From an uncultured Eubacteriales bacterium (lineage in GTDB: Bacteria > Bacillota > Clostridia > Peptostreptococcales > Anaerovoracaceae): a stretch of 64,000 nt of DNA. The translations under genes were made by a program, and so were the position numbers. The stretch spans positions 1 through 64,000 of the forward strand of contig OMZI01000004.1 of assembly GCA_900315485.1 (NCBI GenBank), in the 5' to 3' direction. Shown one piece after another: positions 62,912-64,000 of the stretch (positions are counted from its first letter, which is position 1; every line of letters starts with the position of its first letter). The notes beneath the pieces are model-generated. The model ran no database searches. It had not been told where the DNA came from and was given only the letters and a program-made list of their open reading frames with translations.

Positions 62912-64000
62912 ATGGATGACCTGAAGAGTGTAAATGGCGAATACGGCGATGTGTTCCTGTGCATAGACCTTAAATCCTTCTATGCATCGGTCGAATGCGT
63001 CGAAAGGGGACTCGATCCGATGACTACCGATCTTGTCGTTGCAGATCCTTCGAGGAGCGACAAAACGATATGTCTCGCAGTGTCGCCGTCTCTTCGCGCG
63101 CGCGGAATCAGCAGCCGTGCCAGGGTCTTTGAGATACCGAAGAGCTTTGAGTACATAATGGCTCCGCCGAGAATGAATCTGTACATAGAATATGCCGCAG
63201 AAATTTACAAAATATACCTTGATTATATTGCGCCCGAGGACATGCATGTGTATTCTATTGACGAGGTTTTTTTAGACGTCACGCACTACCTGAAGCGTTA
63301 CAATTGCTCGCCCAAGCAGATGGCAGAACTCCTGATGGGAGAGGTGCAGCGAAGGATAGGTGTCAGGGCAACAGCGGGAGTAGGCACCAACATGTACCTG
63401 TGCAAGATCGCACTGGACATACTGGCAAAACACGCCCCTGACTTCATCGGAGTCCTCGACGAGCAGACCTACAGGGAGGTGCTGTGGGACCACACACCGC
63501 TTACAGACTTCTGGCGCGTGGGACCGGGAACGGCCCGGAGGCTGGCGAAGATAGGGATCACCACGCAGAGAGGCATAGCGGAAGCGGATGAGGATCTCCT
63601 GTACCGCATGTTCGGCATCGATGCGGAGCTTCTTATCGATCACGCCAACGGCATCGAGCCTACGAAGATATCCGATATCAAGGGATATAAGAACAAGAGC
63701 CACTCTCTCAGCCGCGGACAGGTGCTGATGAGAGACTATAACAACGATGAAGGCGAACTCATCGTCAAGGAGATGACTGAGCTCCTGTGCCATGAGATGA
63801 CAGACCTCGGCATGGTGACTAAGAATGTCTCCATAGCTGTCGGCTACTCGAACGCACTCAAGGTGCCGATGGCGCACGGATCGGTCAGCTTCAGCGTCAT
63901 GACGGACGCCTCTTCTATCATAATACCGGCGGTTGCCGGACTGTATCGGAGCATTACGGATCCCGAGTATCCGGTCAGAAGGGTATTCATCAATTTCAAT
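62912..64000 (+). CDS. Y-family DNA polymerase (DinB/UmuC-like), cut at window end
   Basis: Open from ATG 62912 to the last base of the window (363 codons, no stop), so the C terminus is missing. Motifs: CIDLKSFYASVECVERG at the N terminus with the first catalytic Asp, VYSIDEVFLDVT with the SIDE pair, RATAGVGTNMYLCKIALDI and a helix-hairpin-helix region WRVGPGTARRLAKIGI. It is closer to Gram-positive UmuC/YqjW-type proteins than to enteric DinB. It performs translesion synthesis. The ribosome site is poor (AATAATCTC), which suggests low expression or coupling to the AraC gene. Confidence 0.85.
   Translation, partial: MDDLKSVNGEYGDVFLCIDLKSFYASVECVERGLDPMTTDLVVADPSRSDKTICLAVSPSLRARGISSRARVFEIPKSFEYIMAPPRMNLYIEYAAEIYKIYLDYIAPEDMHVYSIDEVFLDVTHYLKRYNCSPKQMAELLMGEVQRRIGVRATAGVGTNMYLCKIALDILAKHAPDFIGVLDEQTYREVLWDHTPLTDFWRVGPGTARRLAKIGITTQRGIAEADEDLLYRMFGIDAELLIDHANGIEPTKISDIKGYKNKSHSLSRGQVLMRDYNNDEGELIVKEMTELLCHEMTDLGMVTKNVSIAVGYSNALKVPMAHGSVSFSVMTDASSIIIPAVAGLYRSITDPEYPVRRVFINFN

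Overview
The window looks like the chromosome of an anaerobic Clostridia-type Firmicute of moderate G+C. Supporting this (inference): short HisG with HisZ, a YlmH-type S4 protein, a PFL/ACT gene pair, a Re-citrate-synthase-like protein, type-II AcnX, strong AGGAGG ribosome sites and intrinsic terminators at most operon ends. An Anaerovoracaceae/Peptostreptococcales relative would fit, but the sequence does not name the species. I saw no rRNA or tRNA gene, CRISPR array, prophage or complete transposon.

Layout. 0-4.2 kb: a structured, IS200/IS605-end-like edge, a PFL/UPF0210 and ACT pair on the minus strand, then ylmH and a CCA-type nucleotidyltransferase. 4.2-12.9 kb: a complete ten-gene histidine operon, hisZ-G-D-C-B-H-A-F-IE-K, with a promoter, a terminator and a large folded element between hisD and hisC. 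12.9-21.2 kb: sodium:alanine symporter, Ca2+-type P-type ATPase with a switch-like leader, MATE exporter, trpS and a flavodoxin. 21.2-32.6 kb: citrate metabolism: Re-citrate-synthase-like gene, aconitase-like hydratase, citD-E-F, icd inserted between citF and citC, citC, a citX-citG fusion and an AEC carrier. Synthesis, isomerisation, oxidation and cleavage of citrate are encoded side by side. 32.6-39.1 kb: MntP, secreted GH20 hexosaminidase and a very large ABC ATPase-permease.

39.2-57.2 kb is the accessory region of most interest. It carries a CoA ligase translationally coupled to an MtnA/eIF2B-type isomerase, two paralogous ~938-residue proteins in which an Old-Yellow-Enzyme/FAD reductase is fused to an acetoacetate-decarboxylase-like domain (PKK motif kept in both), one single and one tandem-fused short-chain dehydrogenase, a 3-hydroxyacyl-CoA dehydrogenase, a PucR-type regulator, and two-subunit aconitase X with an EamA transporter. 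Four GTGCACAA boxes lie only upstream of the regulator and of both reductase operons, so these form one candidate regulon. I infer a peripheral catabolic pathway for an unsaturated or cyclic keto/hydroxy acid; the substrate cannot be read from the sequence.

57.3-64 kb: two G3E (CobW-type) GTPases, the first with a His/Asp-rich tandem repeat and a promoter carrying two GTAAAG-N4-CTTTAC palindromes, then a secreted GH25 lysozyme with peptidoglycan-binding repeats, a small membrane protein, an AraC regulator and a Y-family DNA polymerase cut by the window end.
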